From positions 58,075 through 122,074 of the forward strand of contig JACRPL010000008.1 of assembly GCA_016223245.1 (NCBI GenBank): a DNA stretch of 64,000 nucleotides. The letters are read 5' to 3'. Positions 1 through 8,620 of this stretch are shown piece by piece. The position numbers were made by a program, and so were the translations under genes. The notes below the pieces were generated by a model. That model was not told the DNA's origin. It ran no database searches and saw nothing but the letters and a program-made list of their open reading frames with translations. The first letter of the stretch is position 1, and each line of letters begins with the position of its first letter. Source of the stretch: Candidatus Saganbacteria bacterium. Its GTDB lineage: Bacteria; Margulisbacteria; WOR-1; XYC2-FULL-46-14; XYC2-FULL-37-10.

Positions 1-1191
1 GAATCTCCAACAGTGGGCGAGGTTAGGGCTCCAACTGCAATCACATATGAAGCGCCCGTAGCCTTAACGTCTTCAAAGACAATAAGGGCAGCCGCTGTCA
101 AATCCGGATTAACAAACAGCGGGGAACTTATCGGAACATTCTACCTTAATTGGTGGCAATCGGCGGGGCTGAATTTAAATGCTCCCGTCAAAACCATCTT
201 GAACTACGGCGGTGAAATATATATTGGAGGCAGATTTACAAACGCATCGGGCAATGCAAATGCGGACTATGTAGCCCATTTTAACAGCACGACATCGACC
301 TGGGAGGCGGTTAACGCAACTGTCTTGGACGGGACCGTTGAGGTTTTAGCGGGGGGTGTTGCGGCTATATTTATGGGGGGCACATTCCAGAACTTTGGGG
401 GAACTAGCGCAATTAATGTTGTGAGAATGAACAGCAGCAATGCCTTTAGCGCTCTAACTGGAGGCGGGGTAGATAGTATAGTGCAAGCTCTGGCTTTTGA
501 TACAACCACCAGCCGAATGTACATGGGTGGAGATTTTGCAACAGTTGGCGGAAGTACGACTGCGACTCGGGAGGCCTATTATAATCAGGATACAGGCGCC
601 TGGGGTGCGATGAGGTCAGGATTGCCGGCATATGTATCAGCTATGGCCCTTAATTCAGCCACCGAAATATACATTGGCGGAGGTTTTACAACTACAGAAG
701 GCGCTCCGGCAAGTTACGCTGTCTTATGGAATGGGACTTCTTTTGCGGCATTTGACGATGTGTATCCTAATAATTCAGTCAGCGCATTAAAATATTTTCC
801 TTCAAGCGATCCTTATCTTATTGTCGGAGGCTTGTTCCAAAGGATAGGAAGCACAGTGTATAACTATATTGCAAAATGGACCAAAAGCACAGGGGAATGG
901 TCTGCTTATGGCAGCGGGCTTGGCGACGGGGTCAACACTATAGCGATAGATTCATATACTAACAATGTTTTATATGTTGGCGGGAGATTTATATCTTCCG
1001 GGACCGGAACAACCCTTAATCATATCGCCAAATGGAATGGCTCATCATGGGCGGCGCTTGGGAGCGGATTAAATGGGATCGTACATTCGATAGTTTCCGA
1101 TAATTCAGGGAATATTTTTATCGGAGGAGAATTTACAGACGGCGGCGGAATAACCGGCGCAAATTATATTATTAAATGGGGCAGACTATAA
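1..1191 (+). CDS. Beta-propeller repeat protein, C-terminal part (5' truncated by window)
   Basis: The frame is open from base 1, so the N-terminus is outside the window. The first ~45 residues (ITYEAPVALTSSKTIRAAAV) resemble a chitobiase/hexosaminidase C-terminal-type bacterial surface domain. The rest is at least six repeats of ~50-60 residues, each with a Y-I/V-GG-x-F strand (IYIGGRF, MYMGGDF, IYIGGGF, LIVGGLF, LYVGGRF, IFIGGEF) often followed by a W-rich strand (IAKWNGSSW). This is the pattern of a delta-60/Kelch-like beta-propeller. Such proteins are usually secreted or surface-exposed; the ligand cannot be told. The 3' end overlaps the purL start by 16 nt, an odd pairing for an envelope protein and a purine enzyme. 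Confidence 0.7.
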   Translation, partial: ESPTVGEVRAPTAITYEAPVALTSSKTIRAAAVKSGLTNSGELIGTFYLNWWQSAGLNLNAPVKTILNYGGEIYIGGRFTNASGNANADYVAHFNSTTSTWEAVNATVLDGTVEVLAGGVAAIFMGGTFQNFGGTSAINVVRMNSSNAFSALTGGGVDSIVQALAFDTTTSRMYMGGDFATVGGSTTATREAYYNQDTGAWGAMRSGLPAYVSAMALNSATEIYIGGGFTTTEGAPASYAVLWNGTSFAAFDDVYPNNSVSALKYFPSSDPYLIVGGLFQRIGSTVYNYIAKWTKSTGEWSAYGSGLGDGVNTIAIDSYTNNVLYVGGRFISSGTGTTLNHIAKWNGSSWAALGSGLNGIVHSIVSDNSGNIFIGGEFTDGGGITGANYIIKWGRL

Positions 1192-3362
1192 TTATAGCTT
1201 CCCAAGTTTACAAAGAGTTAGGCTTATCAGACAAAGAATACCAAAGAATTTGGAATATCCTGGGCCGCGACCCGTCTCCAACAGAGCTTGCCATGTTCTC
1301 TGTAGAATGGTCGGAGCATTGCGGCTATCCAAGGTCGCGGAAATATCTCAAATTATTCCCCCAAAAAGGCAAATACGAATCCCTAGTTGGCGAGGATGCC
1401 GGGGGGATCATTTACGACGACACAGCGATAATATTTAAAATGGAATCCCACAACCATCCATCTCAAGTCGAGCCAAAACAAGGCGCCGCGACAGGGGTCG
1501 GAGGCATTATCCGCGATATCTTTACTGCAGGCGCCAGACCTATCGCATGTTTGGACTCGCTCCGATTCGGCGATCCCACAAATCCCAAAAATAAATTTAT
1601 TTTTGACGGGGTTGTCGATGGCATCCAATTTTACGGCAATTGCGTGGGAGTCCCGACCGTAGGCGGCGAGATATATTTCAATGACGCGTATGCCGGCAAT
1701 TGCCTTGTAAATGTTATGTGCGTCGGCGTATGCGATAGGAGCAAGATCGCCAGGGCAAAAGCTGTTGGGATCGGCAATTCGATAATATATGCCGGTTCCC
1801 GCACTGGCCGCGACGGGATAGGGGGATGTTCAGTCCTTGCATCGGCCGAGTTTTCGGAAAAGGATTGCGAAAAACGCCCAACAGTCCAAGTCGGCGATCC
1901 TTTCACCGAGAAATGCTTGATCGAAGCGACGCTCGAAGCTCTTGAAAATGATGCGGTATTCGGGATAAAAGACATGGGGGCCGCGGGGCTTACCTGTTCT
2001 TCGTCAGAGATGGCCGCGGCCGGCGGCGTTGGAGTTGCCGTTGACCTCGACCTTGTCCCTCTTCGGGAAGAAGGAATGGAGCCATACGAAATAATGATGT
2101 CCGAATCCCAAGAGCGGATGCTTCTTTGCGTTAAAGCCGGGCATGAAGATGAAATAATAAAAGTGTTTGTTAAGTGGGGGCTTGAAGCCGCAACTATAGG
2201 GAAAGTTATCCCCGAAAAATTAATTAAGATAACAAGAAATAAAGAACTAATTGCAGAAATCCCTATTGAAGAGCTTGCAAATGCGCCGCTTTATGATATG
2301 CCGTGGGAAGAACCTCCAACTTCCAACATCAAACCTCCAAAAATAAATGCGCCAAAAGATCTAAATAAGACATTGTTGCAGTTAATGGGATCGCCGAATA
2401 TTGCGAGCAAAAAAGCAGTATATGAGCAATACGATCACATGGTGCAGGTTAATACTTCAATTTACCCGGGCGGCGATGCGACTGTCCTTAGGATGAAAGA
2501 TAAACCTTGGGGAATAGCTGTTACATCCGATTGTAATGGGCTTTATTGCAAACTTGATCCATTTATCGGCGCGCAGATAGCTGTTGCCGAAGCTTGTCGG
2601 AATATCGTTGTAACGGGAGCGGATCCCGCCGCGGTGACCGACTGTTTAAATTTCGGGAATCCCGAAAAACCCGATAGATATTATTATTTTAAACGCTGCG
2701 TAGAAGGGATAATAAATATATGCAAAGAATTTGAATTGCCTGTGATCTCCGGCAATGTTTCTTTTTATAACGAAAGTCCGCAAGGCCCGATCCTTCCAAC
2801 ACCTACGATCGGAATGGTCGGGATATTAAAAGATATCGAAAAAAGATGCACGGTGCCTTTTAAAGATAACGGCGATTTAATCATTCTTCTTGGGATCAAC
2901 AAGGACGAGCTTGGAGGCTCGGAATATTTGCAGTATATCCACAAAACAGAAGAGGGCCAGTGCCCGTCATTGGACCTAGACCTTGAAAAAAAGGTACAAG
3001 CCGCGTGTTCGACCGCGATAGAAGTTGGTATCGTAAAATCGGCGCATGACCTATCGGAAGGCGGGCTTGCGTCCGCGATATCAGAATGCTCGATCCTGGG
3101 AAACAAGGGAGCCGCGATCTATTTAAAGGATGACTTGAGGCCCGATTCCTTGCTGTTTTCCGAGACACAATCGCGCATCTTGCTCACTATCGATCATGAC
3201 AACATTTTTGCCGTATCGGACATCTGCATGCTATTGAATGTCCCATTTGAAATTATCGGTAAAGTAGCGGGCAAAAACCTATCTATCAAGCACAATGACA
3301 AAAAGATCATCGATCTTCCTGTCTCAAAATTAGCGGAAGCATACTACAATGCGATATTATGA
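1176..3362 (+). CDS. purL: Phosphoribosylformylglycinamidine synthase subunit PurL
   Basis: Catalyses ATP- and ammonia-dependent conversion of FGAR to FGAM, step four of de novo purine synthesis, in the cytoplasm. At 728 residues it is the small PurL type that works with separate PurS and PurQ; neither is in this window. Visible signatures are HCGYPRSR (~49-56), the active-site stretch KMESHNHPS (~88-96), GGIIRDIFTAGARP, and two repeated AIRS-type halves (second begins ~GGDATVLRM). The start ATG lies inside the end of the preceding propeller gene with no convincing Shine-Dalgarno. No other ATG/GTG/TTG fits before the conserved region, so the start is accepted with some doubt. Palindromic repeat follows directly. 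Confidence 0.95.
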   Translation: MGQTIIIASQVYKELGLSDKEYQRIWNILGRDPSPTELAMFSVEWSEHCGYPRSRKYLKLFPQKGKYESLVGEDAGGIIYDDTAIIFKMESHNHPSQVEPKQGAATGVGGIIRDIFTAGARPIACLDSLRFGDPTNPKNKFIFDGVVDGIQFYGNCVGVPTVGGEIYFNDAYAGNCLVNVMCVGVCDRSKIARAKAVGIGNSIIYAGSRTGRDGIGGCSVLASAEFSEKDCEKRPTVQVGDPFTEKCLIEATLEALENDAVFGIKDMGAAGLTCSSSEMAAAGGVGVAVDLDLVPLREEGMEPYEIMMSESQERMLLCVKAGHEDEIIKVFVKWGLEAATIGKVIPEKLIKITRNKELIAEIPIEELANAPLYDMPWEEPPTSNIKPPKINAPKDLNKTLLQLMGSPNIASKKAVYEQYDHMVQVNTSIYPGGDATVLRMKDKPWGIAVTSDCNGLYCKLDPFIGAQIAVAEACRNIVVTGADPAAVTDCLNFGNPEKPDRYYYFKRCVEGIINICKEFELPVISGNVSFYNESPQGPILPTPTIGMVGILKDIEKRCTVPFKDNGDLIILLGINKDELGGSEYLQYIHKTEEGQCPSLDLDLEKKVQAACSTAIEVGIVKSAHDLSEGGLASAISECSILGNKGAAIYLKDDLRPDSLLFSETQSRILLTIDHDNIFAVSDICMLLNVPFEIIGKVAGKNLSIKHNDKKIIDLPVSKLAEAYYNAIL

Positions 3363-3410
3363 CCCCCACTCATTCTCCCCCTTATCAAGGGGGAGATGTA
3401 AGAGGGGGTA
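3363..3410. repeat. GC-rich palindromic element, copy 1
   Basis: Central CTCCCCCTTATCAAGGGGGAG hairpin flanked by CCCCC and AGAGGGGGT. It is the short form of an element seen at seven further places in the window. It starts one base after the purL stop and its AGGGGG end is the only Shine-Dalgarno-like stretch before the next ATG (3420). Confidence 0.8.
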
Positions 3411-3419
3411 AAAGCTTTC

Positions 3420-4055
3420 ATGGATCCAACTACTTCCACGATCATCATCTTGGTTTTCGTATTTTCAATAATTGGTTCGGCCACCCATCATAAAAAAGGA
3501 CCAATTGCCGAAAAACCCGGCCAAACTATAGGGATCGCATCTCCCGGGACCGTTTACGGCACAGTTGAGTCGGTCGTCCCTATTGAGTCTTTTGAGGGTG
3601 TTACACTCGAAGGATTGAGCGATAAGATCAAAAGCTTCACATTGAGATACGGCAAAAATCTTCCCGAATCCGATGCACAAAGCATTTCCGAAAATGTCAT
3701 CAAATATTCCAAACAATATGACGTTAACCCAAAACTTGTAACCGCTCTAATCGCACGGGAGTCAAGGTTCAATAAGTACGCGATATCATCGTCTAATGCG
3801 CAGGGACTCGGCCAGCTTCTTCCAAGCACTGCAGTAGGCCTTGGCGTTACCGATCCATTCGATATCGAGCAAAATATCAAAGGGACGGTCAGGTATATTA
3901 AATCTCTGCTTGATAGGTTCCCAAATTCCAATAAGATACCAAATGCCATTGCGGGATATTTTGAAGGCCCGAACGGTATTTTGCGAAATGGCGGGTTCAA
4001 GCTCAAATCCAAGAGTTATGTTGAAGATATTTTAGCGATCTACAACAAAATTTAA
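3420..4055 (+). CDS. Lytic transglycosylase-like protein (SLT domain)
   Basis: Predicted to cleave the MurNAc-GlcNAc bond of peptidoglycan. The N-terminus (residues ~6-22) is hydrophobic and can serve as signal peptide or membrane anchor. A linker follows, then an SLT/goose-lysozyme fold from ~residue 95: ARESRFN carries the likely catalytic Glu, followed by the family motifs SSNAQGLGQLLPSTA and ENIKGTVRYIK-like (here QNIKGTVRYIK) and AGYFEGPN. At 211 residues it is a compact member. It lies between two palindromic elements, and the upstream element supplies the purine-rich AGGGGG 12 nt before the ATG. Product class is secure; the exact family and physiological role are not. Confidence 0.85.
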   Translation: MDPTTSTIIILVFVFSIIGSATHHKKGPIAEKPGQTIGIASPGTVYGTVESVVPIESFEGVTLEGLSDKIKSFTLRYGKNLPESDAQSISENVIKYSKQYDVNPKLVTALIARESRFNKYAISSSNAQGLGQLLPSTAVGLGVTDPFDIEQNIKGTVRYIKSLLDRFPNSNKIPNAIAGYFEGPNGILRNGGFKLKSKSYVEDILAIYNKI

Positions 4056-4122
4056 CTCACCCCCTTAATCCCCCTCTCTTAATAAGAGAGGGGGAAACCG
4101 ACGAAGTCGGAGGGGGTGAGTT
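4054..4122. repeat. GC-rich palindromic element, copy 2
   Basis: Begins with AACTCACCCCCTTAATCCCC and ends with the inverse GGGGGTGAGTT; an inner hairpin CCCCCTCTCTTAATAAGAGAGGGGG (25 nt with its loop) and a small CGACGAAGTCG hairpin lie between. Almost identical to the copy at 54894-54967. It overlaps the stop codon of the transglycosylase gene. Confidence 0.85.
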
Positions 4123-4148
4123 GGCATCTTAATTGCTCCAACTGTTCC

Positions 4149-4736
4149 ATGAACTTCGATCTAAACCAAAAATTGACGTTTATTGGTCTAATTGTCGCGA
4201 TTGTCATCGGATCAGGATATTATTTTTATGAGCACATTTTTGTACCTGATCCCCCTCAAAAAATGATCGATCACATCAAAAATAATCAGCAGGAGAACAA
4301 GTCTTCTCAAATAGTGGTTCATATTGAAGGGGCTGTTAGAAATGAAGGAGTTTTTAAAGTATCGTTCGGAACTAGAATATTCGATCTTATAAAGCTTGCC
4401 GGTGGAGAGTTGGCATCAGCCGATTTTTCGTCGATCAATCTTGCGGAAACCGTAAAAGACGGGCAGAAGATCATTATACCGAGAAAGGTTTATCAGGATA
4501 TCAGGGGATCGGCGGGAAGTGTATCAGAAAATCAGGATAACAGGGAACGGAACAATAAAAAAATTAATATCAATCGAGCGACGAAAGAAGAATTGGATGC
4601 TCTGCCGGGTGTCGGACCTGCGACTGCAAAGAAAATAGTTAATGCACGGCCTTTTAACTCGATCGAAGACCTAAAAAAGATCCCTCGATTCAGCAAGAGC
4701 GGGTTTGAAAAAGTTAAAGATAGGATCACTTTATAA
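4149..4736 (+). CDS. comEA: ComEA-like DNA-binding competence protein (SLBB + helix-hairpin-helix)
   Basis: Membrane-anchored DNA receptor/uptake protein. With the ATG at 4149 it has 195 residues: a transmembrane segment (LTFIGLIVAIVIGSGYYFY), a SLBB domain (~50-115: VVHIEGAVRNEGVFKV, GTRIFDLIKLAGG) and a C-terminal helix-hairpin-helix pair (ININRATKEELDALPGVGPATAKKI). This is the standard ComEA order. A GTG at 4116 in the same frame was not chosen because it lies inside the palindromic element. The stop codon overlaps the comEC start by one base, so the two are translationally coupled. Confidence 0.9.
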   Translation: MNFDLNQKLTFIGLIVAIVIGSGYYFYEHIFVPDPPQKMIDHIKNNQQENKSSQIVVHIEGAVRNEGVFKVSFGTRIFDLIKLAGGELASADFSSINLAETVKDGQKIIIPRKVYQDIRGSAGSVSENQDNRERNNKKININRATKEELDALPGVGPATAKKIVNARPFNSIEDLKKIPRFSKSGFEKVKDRITL

Positions 4737-6610
4737 TGTTTAAACGCCCGATCGTCACAATTGCAATTCTTTATGCGCTTCTAATAATTCTTCTAAGGCC
4801 TATGATCCCTGTTCCCGAGAGACCAAACTTCAATACCGATAAAAAAGAAATACCAGCGATCTCCGCGATCAACGAAAAATTCATGGATGTGATTAAGAAA
4901 ACCACACCTGCACCATATGATGCACTTCTTGGAAGCATTGTTTTCGGGACAAACGTTTCTCCTCTCGATACTGGCCTTAAGGACAGGTATAAAAAAGTCG
5001 GATTGGCTCATCTTTTGGTCGCATCGGGGACCCAGATCTCGATATTGATCGGGGTATGCCTTGCGATGATCCGATATTTTAAAATAAAAATGGGAATCGG
5101 CGTTGTTGCAGTTTCGATCGTAAATATTTTGTTCACAATAACGACAGGCTGCGGGCCATCAATGGTCAGAGCTGCAGTCATGGGGGAAATTGCTCTTATT
5201 GGCCTATTATTCGACAGGGAATCGGAAATATATACTTCGCTTGCTCTTTCTGCCTTGGTATTATTTATCGTTGATCCGCTTAATTTATTTGATCTGGGAT
5301 TTCAATTGAGTTTTTCGGCTACTTGGGCTCTTGTTTATTTTTGTCCGGTATTGGAAGAAAAAGGGATCCCATCTATTATATGCGTATCTTTAGCGCCCAT
5401 TTTGGCGACACTTCCCATTTCTCTTTATAATTTCAATCAAATATCAATAGTTTCGCTATTGGTCAATATATTGGTCGTCCCATGGATCGAATTTCTTACA
5501 ATAGCGGGTTTTGTTTCGACATTCTTTGGTGTATTTTTTCTTCCGATCGCCGCAATAATGAATTTTTTACTTTATATCGCGCTTAAATTCTTGAACGGCA
5601 TAGTGTATACTTTCTCGGGTCTTACTTTTTCATGCGTTTACTTAAAACAGCCTTGGTTCCCTTTCGTGATAATATATTACGCTGGATTGATCTGCTTTGC
5701 CGAAAGATTAAAGGGGAAAAGAGTGTTTAAACTGAACAAAGAAAATATAATATTGATCGGATTGTTGTTTGTCGGGCTGTTCACATGGAATATTGCCGTA
5801 TCGCCAAGTTCCGCATTTGCCCAAAACGATCTTCAGATATCGGTTATAGATGTAAAGCAAGGGGACTCGATCTTCATTAAGAGCCCATCCGGCAAAACAA
5901 TGCTGATCGATGGCGGGCCAAAATTCAGGAATATCGATGCCGGGAAAAAATATATCATTCCATTCCTTAGGAAACTTGGGGTCAACAAACTTGATATCGT
6001 TGTATTGACGCATTCTCATGAAGATCATGTGGGCGGCCTGCCCGCGGTTTTATCCGAGATCCCTGTTGGTCTCGTAATGGATCCCGGCCAGGCGCATACA
6101 GCAAAAGAATACATTGAATTCCTTAAATTGATCGACGAGAAAAATATACCTTACAAGGCCGCGAGAGCGGGCGATGATTTCCATTTGGAAGAGCTTGTCA
6201 CATGTGAAGTATTGGGCCCAACCAACCAATTTATCGAAAAATCGGCATTTAACAATAATTCGATCGTCATACGATTAAGCTATAAAGATTTTTCAATGAT
6301 GCTTATGGGCGATTGCGAAAAGGAAGGCGAGGAGATGATATTGGGAAAATATTCGTTTATAAAACCGGTTAATGTCTTAAAAGTGGGGCACCATGGGAGC
6401 AATACCGCAAGCTCGATAGCGTTTTTGAACGCGATCAAGCCGCAAGACGCCATTATTTCTGTTGGCGCAAAGAACAGGTATTTTCATCCGCACCCTTCGA
6501 CATTAAAGAAATTTGAAGAAATAGGAACCAATGTTTATCGGACGGACTTGAACGGGACGGTAACTGTTGATACAGATGGGGAAGAGTATCATATTAAATC
6601 CGAAAAATAG
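4736..6610 (+). CDS. comEC: ComEC/Rec2 DNA-uptake channel protein
   Basis: Inner-membrane channel that moves single-stranded DNA into the cytoplasm during natural transformation. An N-terminal segment and a competence domain with many hydrophobic helices (~residues 5-350) are followed by a metallo-beta-lactamase-like domain (~370-620) carrying LTHSHEDHVGG (~423-433) and VGHHGS (~548-553), the expected metal-binding motifs. At 624 residues it is slightly short for ComEC; the N-terminal OB-fold region is reduced. Sits directly after comEA. Together they argue that this organism can take up DNA, though pilus and ssDNA-handling genes are not in the window. Confidence 0.93.
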   Translation: MFKRPIVTIAILYALLIILLRPMIPVPERPNFNTDKKEIPAISAINEKFMDVIKKTTPAPYDALLGSIVFGTNVSPLDTGLKDRYKKVGLAHLLVASGTQISILIGVCLAMIRYFKIKMGIGVVAVSIVNILFTITTGCGPSMVRAAVMGEIALIGLLFDRESEIYTSLALSALVLFIVDPLNLFDLGFQLSFSATWALVYFCPVLEEKGIPSIICVSLAPILATLPISLYNFNQISIVSLLVNILVVPWIEFLTIAGFVSTFFGVFFLPIAAIMNFLLYIALKFLNGIVYTFSGLTFSCVYLKQPWFPFVIIYYAGLICFAERLKGKRVFKLNKENIILIGLLFVGLFTWNIAVSPSSAFAQNDLQISVIDVKQGDSIFIKSPSGKTMLIDGGPKFRNIDAGKKYIIPFLRKLGVNKLDIVVLTHSHEDHVGGLPAVLSEIPVGLVMDPGQAHTAKEYIEFLKLIDEKNIPYKAARAGDDFHLEELVTCEVLGPTNQFIEKSAFNNNSIVIRLSYKDFSMMLMGDCEKEGEEMILGKYSFIKPVNVLKVGHHGSNTASSIAFLNAIKPQDAIISVGAKNRYFHPHPSTLKKFEEIGTNVYRTDLNGTVTVDTDGEEYHIKSEK

Positions 6611-6622
6611 ATTTTCATGTTC

Positions 6623-8620
6623 TTATGGCGTTGAGACTTCGGGAGTTGAAACTTCCGATTTTTTTAACATATATTCAGGGACCGTCCCAGGGATCGGCAT
6701 TGCACCAAAATTCCAGAAATCGTTAACCATTTGTTGAATAGGTTTTGTCCTGTAGAGGACCTCGGATGCTTCGGCACGGCTATACTCGCGCGTTGCTTCA
6801 AATGTTTTGCCTTCAAGATATTTTAAGAGTCCCGCATCTTTGGCCGAGGCAATGAATTTGTTCCCCCAAAATTTTGCCGCAAGGTCTTGGAAGGCCGATT
6901 CGTCTTTTTCCGGTAGCTTGGCGAATCGAGCCATGACAGTTATGCCTTCCACGCGATTTATCACTTTGTTGCCGTTGAATGTCCCGTCGGGATATCCTTG
7001 GACAAAACCTAATTGCGCGCCAACGTTTATGTATGGAGCCGCCCAATGCGTTGGAGGAATATCTTTGAACCTTTGCGTTTTTATAGCTTCCGTCCAAGCT
7101 TCATCCGAAATATTGAGGGTCCTGACCAAAAGCGTTGTAAGTTCCGCGCGTGTAATTCCTTTTTCCGGCTTAAAGGTGTTGTCGGGATAGCCTTTGATCA
7201 GTCCAAGCGTTGAGGTCAATGCGATAGGCTCTACAGCCCAGTGGGTATCTTGTATATCTGCAAATGGCGCATATCTTAGCACCACGGCTTCGGCAGTAAA
7301 TTTCTGGGCTTCGGGAGACGTATAGCCGATAAGCCTTATCACATTTCGGCCGATTGCGAGGGTTGCGGCCGTTTCAAATGTCCCGTTGTTTATTAGTTTG
7401 CCGTTCAATGTGGCTTGGGCAAGTTTTTCAGTCTCATAAACTTCTTTGGTAGTCGATGTTTGCGAGAATGAAGGGACGGTATAAGTTGTTTTTTCCGTAA
7501 AGACCTTGTTTGCGTAGGCTTCGCCCCATACTTCAACCGATTCGCTGGTCGTTATTAGCCTATTCATCGGCCTTGATAAGAAAAGTTTGGTTTCTTTGCG
7601 TTTCAAAGTTTTTGTAACCGATACAAGGCGTTCACCAATAAAAGATATAGAAAAGTAATGGGGATTATCTTGAGGGATACCCTGCCTGTCGACATATGCA
7701 TAATCAAAGCGGAACCCGCTGTTAATAAAGCCAACCCCGAACGTAAGTCCTGTCCCTCCGGTCTCCTGGTTTAAACCTGTACGAAGGACGATGTTCTTTA
7801 TCGGGTAATATTCCGCCCCAAAATTATAAAGCATAGAGCTTTGTTGTGCTAGATAATTTGAAGGCAAGCTTATATCTATTCCCAAAACCAAGTTTTGGGC
7901 AGATGCCCTAAAGGCTTCAGTGGAATTTCCCAGAATATTGAAAGAAGACCCGAATTTATAAAATCCTGAAAGCCTGTCTTCCGACTTGCTCCATTTGATC
8001 GTCCCGCCTATTATTTTTTGGAGCATGGCGCCTGTCGTTATCCAATTGCTTAACTTATATTTCATTCCGAAATCTAAGCTGTACCCTGTCCCCTGGTCGA
8101 CGCTGCCGCCGGTAAATCCTTGAGAATAAAGGTTTAAGTTCGCTCCAGCCTGTATTTTTTTGTTAGGGATGTTGAATGGGAGGTTTACGTCCTTGGCGTA
8201 GGATATTGCCGCAACGCTGTTTGAGTACCCGATCGCTTCTCGGCTCGAATCTTGGATTATCCTGCCTGAAGCGGGGTCGCGGAAAGTTGGGATCGAGCCT
8301 AATGTTCCCATTTGGATATATCCGAAGCCGACAACTCCCCAGTTTGTCGGGATAGATATCCCAAATAACGAGTATTGGGTTTCATCCAGGAATATTTTTC
8401 TTGAAGTTGCGGAGATTTGCGGATAAATGATCCCGCTTAATCCCGCGGGATTCGAAAAAATGCTATTCCCGTCATTTGAAAAAGCGACCGAAGCGCCGCC
8501 CATGCCAAGCCGCCTTGAATCAAAAAGGCTCGCGCTTGGATCAACGGAAATCCCCGCATATGCCTGCGAAAGGCCACATATTATAAAAGCGATGATTGAA
8601 ATTATTATACGCATTTTCAT
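6623..8620 (-). CDS. Outer-membrane beta-barrel protein with C-terminal SLH repeats
   Basis: Signal peptide (IISIIAFIICGLSQAYA), then a PorV/FadL-like start, LGMGGASVAFSNDGNSIFSN followed by PAGLSG, typical of outer-membrane barrels with the A-D-NPAGL signature. Alternating beta-strand-rich sequence runs to ~residue 330. A linker region (~335-450) precedes three SLH repeats: FADIQDTHWAVEPI...GYPDNTFKP (~455-510), FKDIPPTHWAAPYI...GYPDGTF (~520-575) and FQDLAAKFWGNKFI (~585-640). SLH domains normally bind cell-wall polymers, so the protein could tie outer membrane to peptidoglycan. The barrel-first, SLH-last order is unusual: cyanobacterial, Thermus and Negativicutes proteins have SLH at the N-terminus. 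Last gene of a three-gene operon; it overlaps the upstream gene by 4 nt. Confidence 0.82.
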   Translation of the reverse strand: MKMRIIISIIAFIICGLSQAYAGISVDPSASLFDSRRLGMGGASVAFSNDGNSIFSNPAGLSGIIYPQISATSRKIFLDETQYSLFGISIPTNWGVVGFGYIQMGTLGSIPTFRDPASGRIIQDSSREAIGYSNSVAAISYAKDVNLPFNIPNKKIQAGANLNLYSQGFTGGSVDQGTGYSLDFGMKYKLSNWITTGAMLQKIIGGTIKWSKSEDRLSGFYKFGSSFNILGNSTEAFRASAQNLVLGIDISLPSNYLAQQSSMLYNFGAEYYPIKNIVLRTGLNQETGGTGLTFGVGFINSGFRFDYAYVDRQGIPQDNPHYFSISFIGERLVSVTKTLKRKETKLFLSRPMNRLITTSESVEVWGEAYANKVFTEKTTYTVPSFSQTSTTKEVYETEKLAQATLNGKLINNGTFETAATLAIGRNVIRLIGYTSPEAQKFTAEAVVLRYAPFADIQDTHWAVEPIALTSTLGLIKGYPDNTFKPEKGITRAELTTLLVRTLNISDEAWTEAIKTQRFKDIPPTHWAAPYINVGAQLGFVQGYPDGTFNGNKVINRVEGITVMARFAKLPEKDESAFQDLAAKFWGNKFIASAKDAGLLKYLEGKTFEATREYSRAEASEVLYRTKPIQQMVNDFWNFGAMPIPGTVPEYMLKKSEVSTPEVSTP

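Noticed and set aside
3363..3410. CRISPR-like repeat
   Set aside because: Copies are scattered single palindromes without regular spacers; no cas genes in the window.
4116..4148. GTG start for comEA
   Set aside because: Lies inside the palindromic element; the ATG at 4149 directly precedes the membrane segment.
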